DNA from: Parvibacillus sp035426385
GTDB lineage: Bacteria > Bacteroidota > Bacteroidia > Chitinophagales > Saprospiraceae
Direction of reading: 5' to 3'
Assembly (NCBI GenBank): GCA_035426385.1
Contig: DAOLZQ010000002.1
Coordinates: forward strand, 43,321 to 107,320
Length of the DNA stretch: 64,000 nucleotides
The translations under genes and the position numbers were made by a program. Of this stretch, positions 35,758-44,938 are shown piece after piece. The notes below the pieces were generated by a model, which saw only the letters and a list, made by a program, of their open reading frames with translations, searched no databases and was not told the DNA's origin. How positions within the stretch are numbered: position 1 is the stretch's first letter; every line of letters starts with the position of its first letter.

Positions 35758-35761
35758 GTCC

Positions 35762-36862
35762 ATGTTGGGTAGATGGTTGTTTTTATTGTGTTTTCTCGGG
35801 TTTTATACTTGTACTCCGGATGAGCCAATAACCACCAAAGGTGATCTGGAGGATATAGAATATAAACCGGAATCATATAACTATATCAGACCTGATAATT
35901 ATCCCCAGCTAGAGTATTCATCCTCCAATCTTCCCACTGTAGCCGGGGTAGAACTGGGAAGGAAACTATTTTATGATCCTATTCTATCCAAAGACAGTTC
36001 ACAAGGTTGTTTTAGTTGTCATAAGCAAGAATTTGCCTTCTCAAATGACGTAGCTTTTAGTACAGGTATCGATGGTTTCTTAGGCAAAAGAAGCTCAATG
36101 TCACTTGTCGATGTCGGATTTCATACTAGAGGTCTCTTTTGGGATGGTCGAGCTGCTGACTTAGAAGAACAGGCTGCTTTTCCTGTAAATGATGTACTTG
36201 AATTGCACTTTAATTGGCCGGATATCGAAAAACGATTGCAACGTAGTAATACTTACCCGACATTATTCAGGAAGGCCTTTGGAATTAAGGCTAAGAAAGA
36301 AATTACTGATTTGTTGGCTAGAAACGCTATAAGTCAATTTGAAAGGACAATTGTTTCTTCAGGCACCTCTAAATATGACAGGGTGATAGCAGGAAAAGAG
36401 GTCTTTGATAATGATGAGTTTGATGGTTATTCAATGTTTTTCGATTTAGGTGAGGGTAATCCACTCCTGCCTGATGCACAGTGTGCACATTGTCACAATG
36501 AGCCCTTACTTTCTTCTACGTCTTATTTTAACAATGGCCTTCAGGAATCATATAGTCTCACAGGCTTCAAAGATTTAGGACGTGGTGGAATAACACATGA
36601 CTCACTTGACAATGGCAAGATGAAAGTTACCACCTTAAGAAATTGGAAATACACTGCTCCATTTATGCACAATGGAAGTCTCAAAACTATGGATGATGTA
36701 TTAGCGCACTACAGTTCGGGGGGAAAGTATTCTCCAAACAGAGATCCTCTCATCAGACAGATCCAACTCTCTCCAACCCAACTACGGAAGCTTAAGGCAT
36801 TTCTGAATACACTCAATGATGAAGCTATACTTCATAATCCAGCTTATTCCAATCCAAATTAG
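35762..36862 (+). CDS. mbnH: MbnH/MauG-type di-heme cytochrome c peroxidase family enzyme
   Basis: 366-residue exported di-heme protein. A lipoprotein-like signal (FLGFYTCTPDEP) precedes two c-type haem sites, CFSCH (83-87) and CAHCH (241-245). GRKLFYDPILSKD, SSMSLVDVGFHTRGLFWDGR and TLRNWKYTAPFMHNGSL follow the bacterial cytochrome c peroxidase/MauG fold. Next to mbnP, it is expected to oxidise a Trp of that protein rather than detoxify peroxide. The start is ATG 35762; a longer frame overlaps mbnP and has no support. The axial ligand of the second haem is not certain: Tyr298 and Met302 are both near. Confidence 0.85.
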   Translation: MLGRWLFLLCFLGFYTCTPDEPITTKGDLEDIEYKPESYNYIRPDNYPQLEYSSSNLPTVAGVELGRKLFYDPILSKDSSQGCFSCHKQEFAFSNDVAFSTGIDGFLGKRSSMSLVDVGFHTRGLFWDGRAADLEEQAAFPVNDVLELHFNWPDIEKRLQRSNTYPTLFRKAFGIKAKKEITDLLARNAISQFERTIVSSGTSKYDRVIAGKEVFDNDEFDGYSMFFDLGEGNPLLPDAQCAHCHNEPLLSSTSYFNNGLQESYSLTGFKDLGRGGITHDSLDNGKMKVTTLRNWKYTAPFMHNGSLKTMDDVLAHYSSGGKYSPNRDPLIRQIQLSPTQLRKLKAFLNTLNDEAILHNPAYSNPN

Positions 36863-36877
36863 AACATCTCCCTTGAT

Positions 36878-38269
36878 TTGAACAAATTTGACATTGTCCT
36901 CAACGATATTATCGAATTGCATGGAGTCTCGATAATTGTCGAGAATACTGAGAATATTTCTTCTTATAGTCATGATGAAACAGGAGTCTACTCTAATGCT
37001 CCTGTATGGATTGCACGTCCACACTCTTCCATTGAGGTTTCCAACATTTTACGTCTATGCAATGAGCACGATGTTCAAGTCAACGTATGGGGCAGGGGAA
37101 CGGGCCTAGCCGGGGGATCTATTCCTGTCGGCCAAGCAATCACAATGGATCTATCTAAGCTAGATAAAATCATACACTTCTCTCCCGTGGATAGCACAAT
37201 TTTAGTAGAAGCAGGAGTGTTAACAGCTCAGTTAAATGAGTATTTGATACCTAAGGGTTTTTATTACCCTGTAGATCCCGCCAGCGCTGGAATTTGCTCT
37301 ATAGGAGGAAATATTGCTACTAATGCTGCCGGGCCCCATAGCTTAAAGTACGGTACTACGCGACAATACGTATTGAACCTAAAAGCAGTAATGATGGACG
37401 GTTCCATCATTAATAGTGGTGCCCAGACTGAGAAAAACTCCTCCGGACTCTCATTCACTCAATTAATTACCGGTAGTGAAGGCCAACTTGTGGTGGTGAC
37501 AGAAGCACTATTGAAAATCATTCCATATCCTACTTTTAGAATGTCCCTTATTCTAGCTTTTGACACTTTAAGTAAGGGATTGAATGCAGTATCATTATTG
37601 CGCAATTCAAGATGTGGATTTTCAGCCATAGAATTTATGGAGAAAAACGCTATTGAAGTAGTTTATGCGTATTCTCCGAATGATGTTCTTTCACTTGAAG
37701 ATAATGTAAATTGTCTCATTCTAGCAGAGATTGATGCTTATACCTCTGAGGAATTATTACTGAAACAAGAGGTAGTCTTAGATTTAGTACAGAACACAGG
37801 TCAGATACAAGATTTTGTTGCAGATGATGATAAGACGCAAGCAGACTTATGGAAGATTAGAAAACTTATTGGCCATGCAGTCAGACAGCGTACCAGCTAT
37901 CGGGAAGTAGATACGACTGTACCCATCTCGCACCTGAGCGGGCTTATCCAGAAGGTAAAGGAGATCGGTGCTAAATATGGCTTTGAGTCGATATGTTATG
38001 GTCATGCCGGAAATGGTAATCTACATATTAATATCCTCAAAGATGACTTATCCGAATCTAAATGGGTTGAAATTAACCAGGCAGCAGTAGGAGAAATCTT
38101 TAGTTTCGTAGTGTCTGCTGGAGGTGCTATCTCCGGTGAACATGGTATTGGAGTGCTAAACCGGCCTTTCATGGGTCTACAGTATGATCAGACAGAATTA
38201 AGTCTGATGAAAGATATCAAAGCAGTATTTGATCGTAAAAACCTACTCAATACTGGTAAAGTTTTCTAA
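36878..38269 (+). CDS. FAD-linked oxidase, GlcD-like
   Basis: 463-residue flavoprotein of the VAO/PCMH family. The FAD-binding half has VNVWGRGTGLAGGSIPVG, GICSIGGNIATNAAGPHSLKYG and GSEGQLVVVTEALL; the C-terminal half has CYGHAGNGNLHINIL and SGEHGIGVLNRPFM, as in glycolate oxidase GlcD or D-lactate dehydrogenase. The start is TTG 36878, since no ATG fits. It follows mbnH by 15 bases and may be co-transcribed, but is likely a general 2-hydroxyacid oxidase. GlcE/GlcF partners are not beside it. Confidence 0.85.
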   Translation: MNKFDIVLNDIIELHGVSIIVENTENISSYSHDETGVYSNAPVWIARPHSSIEVSNILRLCNEHDVQVNVWGRGTGLAGGSIPVGQAITMDLSKLDKIIHFSPVDSTILVEAGVLTAQLNEYLIPKGFYYPVDPASAGICSIGGNIATNAAGPHSLKYGTTRQYVLNLKAVMMDGSIINSGAQTEKNSSGLSFTQLITGSEGQLVVVTEALLKIIPYPTFRMSLILAFDTLSKGLNAVSLLRNSRCGFSAIEFMEKNAIEVVYAYSPNDVLSLEDNVNCLILAEIDAYTSEELLLKQEVVLDLVQNTGQIQDFVADDDKTQADLWKIRKLIGHAVRQRTSYREVDTTVPISHLSGLIQKVKEIGAKYGFESICYGHAGNGNLHINILKDDLSESKWVEINQAAVGEIFSFVVSAGGAISGEHGIGVLNRPFMGLQYDQTELSLMKDIKAVFDRKNLLNTGKVF

Positions 38270-38347
38270 TTTCTAAGGGAAACATTGCATCGTTCAGCGC
38301 TCATCATATTTTCATAAAACATATAGGAAAATGCCATATAAAATGCT

Positions 38348-38355
38348 TACTTTTG
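38348..38355 (+). promoter_or_regulatory. -7 promoter element of gyrA
   Basis: TACTTTTG followed by TG, matching TAnnTTTG, 27 bases before ATG 38383; predicts a leader of about 20 bases. No clear -33. Confidence 0.5.
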
Positions 38356-38382
38356 TGGGCTTTTTAGCTAATTATTAATTAT

Positions 38383-40851
38383 ATGGTAGACCACGGAAAA
38401 ATTGTTCCTATTAATCTGGAAAATGAGATGAAAACAGCTTACATCGATTATTCGATGTCTGTTATTGTTTCAAGAGCTTTGCCTGATGTTAGAGATGGGT
38501 TGAAGCCCGTACACCGACGTGTATTATTCGGTATGGATGGTCTGAGTTTAGGCCCTTCCAGACCACATAAGAAATCTGCCAGGGTAGTGGGCGAGGTGCT
38601 AGGTAAATATCACCCGCATGGTGATAGCTCAGTATATGATACTATGGTTCGCATGGCTCAGGAATGGAGCTTGCGATATCCGCTGGTGGATGGACAGGGC
38701 AACTTTGGTTCTGTGGATGGTGATAGCCCTGCTGCGATGCGATATACGGAGGTAAGATTTACCCGTATTGCAGAGGAAGTACTCAAGGATATTGATAAGG
38801 AAACAGTGGACTTCAAACTAAATTTTGATGATTCACTGGAGGAGCCTACTATCTTGCCAACACGCATACCCAACCTGCTTGTCAATGGAGCGAGTGGAAT
38901 AGCTGTAGGGATGGCTACCAATATGCTACCTCACAATCTAACAGAGATTATCGATGCACTTACTGATTACATCGATAAAGGGACATTGACTACAGATGAA
39001 CTTCTAGAGCACATCAAGGGTCCGGATTTTCCTACTGGTGGAATAATATACGGTACAGGCGGTATAAAAGAATATTTTGAAACAGGTCGTGGCAGAATAG
39101 TTGTACGAGGACGCGCAGAGATAGAAACAAATGGCAATAGGGAATCAATCATCATCACCGAAATCCCTTATCAAGTCAATAAAGCTAACCTGGTAGCCAA
39201 GATAGCAGAATTGGTCAATGAGGATAAAGTGCAGGGCATCAGTGATACCCGCGATGAATCCGACCGTAATGGTATGCGGATTGTAGTCGAAGTCAAGAAA
39301 GATGCTATGTCATCAGTCGTACTGAGTAAACTATTTAAATACACTCCACTTCAATCATCTTTTGGGGTGAATAATGTCGCTCTGGTCAAAGGTCGCCCTA
39401 TGATCCTGAGTATGATCGAAATGATCCAGCATTTTATAGAATTTAGAATTGAGATAATAGTTCGTCGAACCCGATTTGACTTACGAAAAGCTGAAGAAAG
39501 AGCCCATATCCTCGAAGGACTATTAATAGCACTAGACCACCTGGATGAGGTGATTGCACTTATCAGGGGATCTAAGACTGTAGATGATGCTCAGCAAGGC
39601 TTAATGAGCAAGTTCGGCCTTTCAGAAATTCAATCAAAGGCAATTCTCGAAATGAGACTGCAACGATTGACCGGGTTAGAAAGGCAAAAAATAAAAGATG
39701 AGTATGACGAATTGATCAAGACCATCGAATTTCTTAGAAGTATTCTAGCTGATCCGGAGCTTCAGAAAAAAATCGTAAAAGACGAATTGCTTGACATCAA
39801 GCAGCGATATGGCGATGCACGTCGGACAGAGATTAGTCATGCAGATGGAGATATATCTATTGAGGACTTGATAGCAGATGATGCTGTAGCCATCACCATC
39901 TCACATTTGGGTTATATCAAAAGGACCAATTTGATCGAATATAAGACCCAGCATCGTGGTGGACGTGGATCTCAAGGTAGCAAGACGAGGAATGAGGACT
40001 TTATAGAGCATATGTTTATTGCCTCCAATCACAATTATCTCTTGCTCTTCACCGAACAAGGCCGTTGTTATTGGTTGAGGGTTTACGAAATTCCGGAAGC
40101 CTCAAAAGTAGCCGCAGGTAGAGTAATCCAGAATATTATCAATCTTCCTCAGAACGATAAAGTGAAAGCTTATATACCAATCGAGGATTTGAATGATACA
40201 GAATTTATCAACTCACATTATATTCTATTCTGTACTCGTAAAGGTGTAATTAAGAAGACGCTTGTCGAAGAATTTAGCAGGCCACGATCCAATGGTATCA
40301 ATGCGGTCACAGTGAGAGATGGCGATACATTGCTGGAGGCAAAACTGACCAATGGAACTCAAGAAATACTGATAGCCAATAGAGAGGGAAGGGCAATTCG
40401 CTTTAATGAGCAAAAAGTCAGGTCAATGGGAAGATCTGCTGCAGGTGTTAGAGGTATGACGCTGGATGGCGATAATACGGTCATCAATATGGTGTGTGTT
40501 GATCCTAATGATATGCTGACTTCTATATTCGTAGTATCCGAGGAAGGCTATGGTAAACGCACCTCTCTGGAAGATTATAGAGTGACCAATCGTGGCGGTA
40601 AGGGTGTTACAACCATGAAAATTACCGATAAGACCGGTAAGTTAATTGCCATGAAAGATGTGACTGATCAGGATGATATGATGATTACTACCAAGTCAGG
40701 TGTAATGATCAGAATGGAAGTATCTACTATCCGACTGATGGGGAGGGCCACCCAAGGAGTGCGTGTCATTAAGCTGGGTAAGAAGGACCACATCGCAGAT
40801 CTGGCTGTAATCAGGGAAAGTGATGTAGTAAAAGAAGGTGAGGAGGAATAA
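38383..40851 (+). CDS. gyrA: DNA gyrase subunit A
   Basis: 822-residue subunit that cuts and rejoins DNA. Active-site Tyr121 lies in AAMRYTE. The quinolone-resistance region reads HPHGDSSVYDTMVRMAQ; Ser82 and Asp86 (E. coli Ser83 and Asp87) are both the susceptible type. The C-terminal beta-pinwheel is present: QHRGGRGSQGSKT is a GyrA-box-like motif. Transcription appears single-gene from the -7 element at 38348. Identity is firm. Confidence 0.98.
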   Translation: MVDHGKIVPINLENEMKTAYIDYSMSVIVSRALPDVRDGLKPVHRRVLFGMDGLSLGPSRPHKKSARVVGEVLGKYHPHGDSSVYDTMVRMAQEWSLRYPLVDGQGNFGSVDGDSPAAMRYTEVRFTRIAEEVLKDIDKETVDFKLNFDDSLEEPTILPTRIPNLLVNGASGIAVGMATNMLPHNLTEIIDALTDYIDKGTLTTDELLEHIKGPDFPTGGIIYGTGGIKEYFETGRGRIVVRGRAEIETNGNRESIIITEIPYQVNKANLVAKIAELVNEDKVQGISDTRDESDRNGMRIVVEVKKDAMSSVVLSKLFKYTPLQSSFGVNNVALVKGRPMILSMIEMIQHFIEFRIEIIVRRTRFDLRKAEERAHILEGLLIALDHLDEVIALIRGSKTVDDAQQGLMSKFGLSEIQSKAILEMRLQRLTGLERQKIKDEYDELIKTIEFLRSILADPELQKKIVKDELLDIKQRYGDARRTEISHADGDISIEDLIADDAVAITISHLGYIKRTNLIEYKTQHRGGRGSQGSKTRNEDFIEHMFIASNHNYLLLFTEQGRCYWLRVYEIPEASKVAAGRVIQNIINLPQNDKVKAYIPIEDLNDTEFINSHYILFCTRKGVIKKTLVEEFSRPRSNGINAVTVRDGDTLLEAKLTNGTQEILIANREGRAIRFNEQKVRSMGRSAAGVRGMTLDGDNTVINMVCVDPNDMLTSIFVVSEEGYGKRTSLEDYRVTNRGGKGVTTMKITDKTGKLIAMKDVTDQDDMMITTKSGVMIRMEVSTIRLMGRATQGVRVIKLGKKDHIADLAVIRESDVVKEGEEE

Positions 40852-40945
40852 ATTTTAAGATTTATTTATAATCTTGTATAGCGTTTTATGAAACCGCACT
40901 TAAAATATAGATGTTATAATCGTGAACTAATCAATCATAGAAAAT

Positions 40946-42223
40946 ATGAAAAGTAAATTTTTGATATTATTAATGTTTTTCCTTGGTACTTCAATTGTAA
41001 TGGCACAGGATGCTGAAAAGATAGCTAAGGACGCACAGAAAGCACTGACCAAATATTACATGAATAACAATGAAATGCCAAAGCTTATTGAAGCTAAGAA
41101 TCTCATTGATAAGGCTTTTCAAGCAGGGGCTAGCAGTGCGGATGCATATGAAGCAAAAGGTGAGATTTATGCACAACTGGGTAACAATGATGAACTCATG
41201 CTCCAATTGAAGAAAGAGCCGGCAAAATTTCCAGAAGCAGGTATCATTGCTTATGATGCCTACAAAAAAAGTTATGAAGCTCAAACAAAGGATAAGGATA
41301 AAAAGAAGATTCTTGAAAAAATGGGTGAAGTAATTAGTACGCTTAATAATGCTGGTTCTGTTGCTATTACAGATCAAGTCTTTGATAAGGCTTATGCTAA
41401 TTTCGATCGTATCCTGAACACGATTGATATGATGCAGGCAGCAGGTGTAAAATCTCCAGTACAAAATGATGAAGATCTGAATAACATTATATACATCACT
41501 GCTTTATCAGCAATGAATAGTGATAATAATGCACGTGCTAGAGAATTATATAAGAGAGCTTATGACAAAGGTTTTAAATCAGCAGTGATCTATGATGGCC
41601 TTTACAGGGCAAATATCAAAGACGATCCCGAAGCTGCTGCAAAATATCTTGCTGAAGGACGAGCTGCATTTCCTGATGATAATAACTTATTATTCTCTCA
41701 GATCAATCTTTCATTGAGTGAAGGTAAACTGGATGCATTGATCTCTGATCTTCAGCTAGCAATGGAAAAAGAGCCGGAAAATGTATCGGTAATAAATACA
41801 CTCGGCAATGTATATGATAAATTATATCAAGGAGCAATAGAAAAAAATGATACTCTTACAGCCGTAGGTTACTATGATAATGCGATAAAGCATTATGAAA
41901 TGGCACTCAAAAAGGATCCGAATAATTCATTTGCATTATATAGTTTGGGTACTATATTCTACAATAAAGCTGCTGCATACATCAAGGATATGAACGCGCT
42001 TGGAGATGATATGTCCAGTGCTGGTCTAAAAAAATATAATTTCTTTCAGTCTAAAACCAATGAAATGTTTGACCGTGCACTACCTTATTTCATCAAGTCT
42101 GAACAGGTAGATCCGAAAGATAAGAATACACTTATCGCCTTAAAGGAAATATATGCTCGTAAGAATGAGTTGGAAAAATCTAAAGAGTATAAAACTAAGA
42201 TCGAACAGCTAGGTGGCGAGTAA
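40946..42223 (+). CDS. Exported TPR repeat protein
   Basis: 425-residue protein with a signal peptide (MKSKFLILLMFFLGTSIVMAQ) and several tetratricopeptide-like helix pairs, such as EAKNLIDKAFQAG, AYANFDRILNT, ARELYKRAYDKGFKSA, YDNAIKHYEMALKKDP and LPYFIKSEQVDPKDKNTL. It is probably a periplasmic or envelope scaffold. No enzyme motif is seen. It ends before a strong 15-base-pair hairpin. Partners unknown. Confidence 0.8.
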   Translation: MKSKFLILLMFFLGTSIVMAQDAEKIAKDAQKALTKYYMNNNEMPKLIEAKNLIDKAFQAGASSADAYEAKGEIYAQLGNNDELMLQLKKEPAKFPEAGIIAYDAYKKSYEAQTKDKDKKKILEKMGEVISTLNNAGSVAITDQVFDKAYANFDRILNTIDMMQAAGVKSPVQNDEDLNNIIYITALSAMNSDNNARARELYKRAYDKGFKSAVIYDGLYRANIKDDPEAAAKYLAEGRAAFPDDNNLLFSQINLSLSEGKLDALISDLQLAMEKEPENVSVINTLGNVYDKLYQGAIEKNDTLTAVGYYDNAIKHYEMALKKDPNNSFALYSLGTIFYNKAAAYIKDMNALGDDMSSAGLKKYNFFQSKTNEMFDRALPYFIKSEQVDPKDKNTLIALKEIYARKNELEKSKEYKTKIEQLGGE

Positions 42224-42240
42224 GAAACAAAAGGGTTTTC

Positions 42241-42273
42241 AGAAAAGGAGAGATAGTTTATCTCTCCTTTTCT
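42241..42273 (+). terminator. Perfect inverted repeat, terminator after the TPR gene
   Basis: A 15-base arm AGAAAAGGAGAGATA, loop GTT and a perfect complementary arm TATCTCTCCTTTTCT. It lies 18 bases after the TPR stop. The T-rich right arm runs straight into the purC -7 element, so it may terminate the TPR transcript and shield purC. Confidence 0.8.
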
Positions 42274-42280
42274 AATTTTG
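42273..42280 (+). promoter_or_regulatory. -7 promoter element of purC
   Basis: TAATTTTG, a TAnnTTTG match, 21 bases before ATG 42302, directly adjoining the terminator hairpin. Any -33 would fall inside the hairpin and no TTG is seen there. Confidence 0.5.
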
Positions 42281-42301
42281 CACTTAAAGAAAAATAATTA
42301 A

Positions 42302-43249
42302 ATGCACATTCCTACAAAACAATTCGATACGATCGACATAATTCTTCCTGAGAATGTCATCAAATACAAAGGTAAAGTACGTAATGTGTATATACGTGGA
42401 CATCAGTTTGTCTCAGTCGCAACAGATCGAATCTCAGCCTTTGATCATGTGCTACTAAGAACGATTCCATTCAAGGGACAGGTTCTAAACCAAATAGCAG
42501 CGCATTTTCTAGATGAAGTAAAGGATATTGTGCCTGTATGGTTGGACAATTGTCCTCATCCTAATGTTTCAGTAGGGAAGAATTGTATGCCCATTCGCCT
42601 AGAGATGGTAATCCGGGGCTATCTGAGTGGACATGCCTGGCGAGAATATAGATCCGGTAATAGGCAAATATGTGGAATTGAGATGCCGAAGGGAATGATA
42701 GAGAATGACCCATTTCCTGAACCAATAATTACACCCACCAGTAAGGCCGATATAGGACACGATATAGATGTATCCAGGATAGAGATTTTAGCCAATGAAA
42801 TTGTCACAGAGGATGTGTTGAATCAATTAGAAGACTATACAAGAGCATTATTTAAAAGGGGTCAGGAAATAGCCTTACAGAGAGGCCTTATTCTAGTGGA
42901 TACTAAATATGAGTTTGGTATGTTCGATGATAAGATTTTTCTCATGGATGAGATACATACTCCTGATAGTAGCCGTTATTTCTATGCAGAGTCGTATTTT
43001 GATAATCAATTAAGAGGTAATAAACAAAATCAGCTATCTAAAGAATTCGTTCGTGAATGGCTGATCACAAATGATTTCCAGGGATTAGAAGGTCAGTCTC
43101 TACCCGCTATGAGTGATGAACTCACGACAGAAATATCGGAAAGGTACATCCACCTATATGAGCTAATAACCGGCATTAAATTCATACCGGCAGACTATGA
43201 TACACTCGAGGCAGACATAAATTCCGAGGTGCAGAAAGTCTTCTCCTGA
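42302..43249 (+). CDS. purC: SAICAR synthase
   Basis: 315-residue enzyme of purine synthesis that joins aspartate to CAIR. Motifs: YKGKVRNVYIRG, VATDRISAFDHVLL, RLEMVIRGYLSGHAWREY, and ILVDTKYEFGM. It is the long Bacteroidota/eukaryote-type length (about 310). The stop sits 2 bases from the stop of the convergent barrel gene. purH is 15 kb away on the other strand. Confidence 0.96.
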   Translation: MHIPTKQFDTIDIILPENVIKYKGKVRNVYIRGHQFVSVATDRISAFDHVLLRTIPFKGQVLNQIAAHFLDEVKDIVPVWLDNCPHPNVSVGKNCMPIRLEMVIRGYLSGHAWREYRSGNRQICGIEMPKGMIENDPFPEPIITPTSKADIGHDIDVSRIEILANEIVTEDVLNQLEDYTRALFKRGQEIALQRGLILVDTKYEFGMFDDKIFLMDEIHTPDSSRYFYAESYFDNQLRGNKQNQLSKEFVREWLITNDFQGLEGQSLPAMSDELTTEISERYIHLYELITGIKFIPADYDTLEADINSEVQKVFS

Positions 43250-43251
43250 AG

Positions 43252-44925
43252 TTAGAATCTAAGTACGATTCCCCCAACCACATTGATACCATATGTCGGA
43301 TACTTATACCAGCGTTGATACTTTACCGCTGCTAAATTATTTAAATTAGCAAAGGCACCAAATTTAGGTGAAAAGAAGTAATCTGCACCCACACTTACGT
43401 CAAAAAGTGGTTTTAGCTGGCCTTCACTGTCGAATCTATTGCGATAATAAGATCCGGCGGAAAAATTCAAATCACCTTTGAGTCTTAGTTTGTCATCTAG
43501 TGCCAGATAAGTTGCGTTTAAACCCATTGAAAAAGGAACCAACCCAAATACCTTAGAATAAAATCTGGCCTCTGCTATTTGCCCAAGAGCATTTAAATTC
43601 AATTGTAACTTATCTAAAACCTTAGTGCTTAGTTCACCTCCAAAATAAAAAATATTTACATCATCAGTATACACATTGAATTGACGTAAATCTTCTTTTT
43701 GCTGAATATATATAGGATAATTCTTAGTCGGTTTATAACCCGCTTTCAGTCGGTATGAAACGTTCCTGAGTCCACCGGCTACACCACCATAGAAATCGTA
43801 ATATTTCGTATTAAATGGGTCTTGGTAGTGTAAAGTAATGAATGGATTTTCAGTAGTAATCCGCTTAAAACTTTGTTGGTACATATCCCCACCTGCACCG
43901 GCGAAAAGTAACAGAGCCGGTCCAGCAATATTTATTGTAGCTTCTATATCAGGAAAGAAGTTAAATCCTTCGGCGCTACTTACCAGATTAGCACCTGCTT
44001 TGAATTTAAAAGCATCTCCGTGGAAAGTAAAGGCAGGTTTTAAATTCAGATTATTCAAACTATTACTGACTGTGTCCTTATAATTTAACAATGAGTTAGT
44101 TATCTGTAAGGTCGCACTGTGCTTGCCTGATATCCACTTTGTCACACCCAGATCCAAAGCAAGATTATTTTCCCGGGTCTGAAAATTATCAGCGTAGTTA
44201 TAAATATTTCCTCCTACCCAGTAATCAAGATCCATTTTATTCTTATGACCATTGAATAGTTTCACTCCAGCCTGCAAATTCCTAAAATTTCTCTTTGAAA
44301 ATTCCGAAGCAAATGAAGTATCAATCTCCTCATAACCACCATAGAATCTATAATTATTCAGATCAATGGCAGCCAGACCGTTTATGGCAAGACCATTCTT
44401 AAGATAAGCAGTACCTGTGCCCTTAAGCCCGGTTTCACTAAATTTCTGATCCACTCGCGGCGAATTAAGAACACTTTGATGCTTGCCTGAAATATCTAAA
44501 AAATAAGAATCCGAATTAGTCACAGTATAACCACCTTCGCCATATAATCCCAGCGGATATGAGACACCCAACTTCGCATAACCATTATATGGAATAGGTA
44601 ATTTTTCACTAGGAAGACCCAATGGCCTGATCTCAGGAGCCTCGTATTTTACAGGAGGCTTTTTATCTCTGTTGAGTGTACTGATCTGATACTGATAATT
44701 CTTCTCAGTAGAACTATCACTTCCCAATTCACCTGATAAAGTAAGTTTTTCAGCTTCTACTAACTTCGCTTCATAACTTGATATTACTTCAACTTTTCCA
44801 CTGGGCAGATCCTTATCCACTTGAGCAGATAGGGAATAGGTTGAGATGAAGAAAACACTAGTACACAAAGAAATTACCCTTACTGTATTCATTAATATAT
44901 TTTTATTATTCATGATAGATTCCAT
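43252..44925 (-). CDS. Outer-membrane beta-barrel partner of giant TPR protein
   Basis: 557-residue exported protein: signal peptide (to LSAQ), a short charged linker rich in Pro (RDKKPPVKYEAPEIRPLG), then repeated barrel strands such as PYNGYAKLGVSYPLGLYG, YFLDISGKHQSVLN and a terminal aromatic GGIVLRF. It resembles TonB-receptor barrels but no plug domain is visible. It begins 13 bases after the TPR gene stop, so the pair is likely one complex. Start is ambiguous: 44925 or 44913; an upstream 44967 would overlap the TPR gene. Confidence 0.75.
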   Translation of the reverse strand: MESIMNNKNILMNTVRVISLCTSVFFISTYSLSAQVDKDLPSGKVEVISSYEAKLVEAEKLTLSGELGSDSSTEKNYQYQISTLNRDKKPPVKYEAPEIRPLGLPSEKLPIPYNGYAKLGVSYPLGLYGEGGYTVTNSDSYFLDISGKHQSVLNSPRVDQKFSETGLKGTGTAYLKNGLAINGLAAIDLNNYRFYGGYEEIDTSFASEFSKRNFRNLQAGVKLFNGHKNKMDLDYWVGGNIYNYADNFQTRENNLALDLGVTKWISGKHSATLQITNSLLNYKDTVSNSLNNLNLKPAFTFHGDAFKFKAGANLVSSAEGFNFFPDIEATINIAGPALLLFAGAGGDMYQQSFKRITTENPFITLHYQDPFNTKYYDFYGGVAGGLRNVSYRLKAGYKPTKNYPIYIQQKEDLRQFNVYTDDVNIFYFGGELSTKVLDKLQLNLNALGQIAEARFYSKVFGLVPFSMGLNATYLALDDKLRLKGDLNFSAGSYYRNRFDSEGQLKPLFDVSVGADYFFSPKFGAFANLNNLAAVKYQRWYKYPTYGINVVGGIVLRF

Positions 44926-44938
44926 GATTTGAGATTTC

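Noticed and set aside
35621..35761. Longer start for the di-heme gene
   Set aside because: It would overlap mbnP by over 130 bases and replace a good signal peptide with a basic, non-hydrophobic stretch.
40857..40875. AAGATT...AATCTT hairpin after gyrA
   Set aside because: Six AT-rich pairs and no following T tract; not convincing.
40991..41464. 157-codon minus-strand frame
   Set aside because: It lies wholly inside the exported TPR gene, is the shadow of its codons, and has no upstream signal or family pattern.
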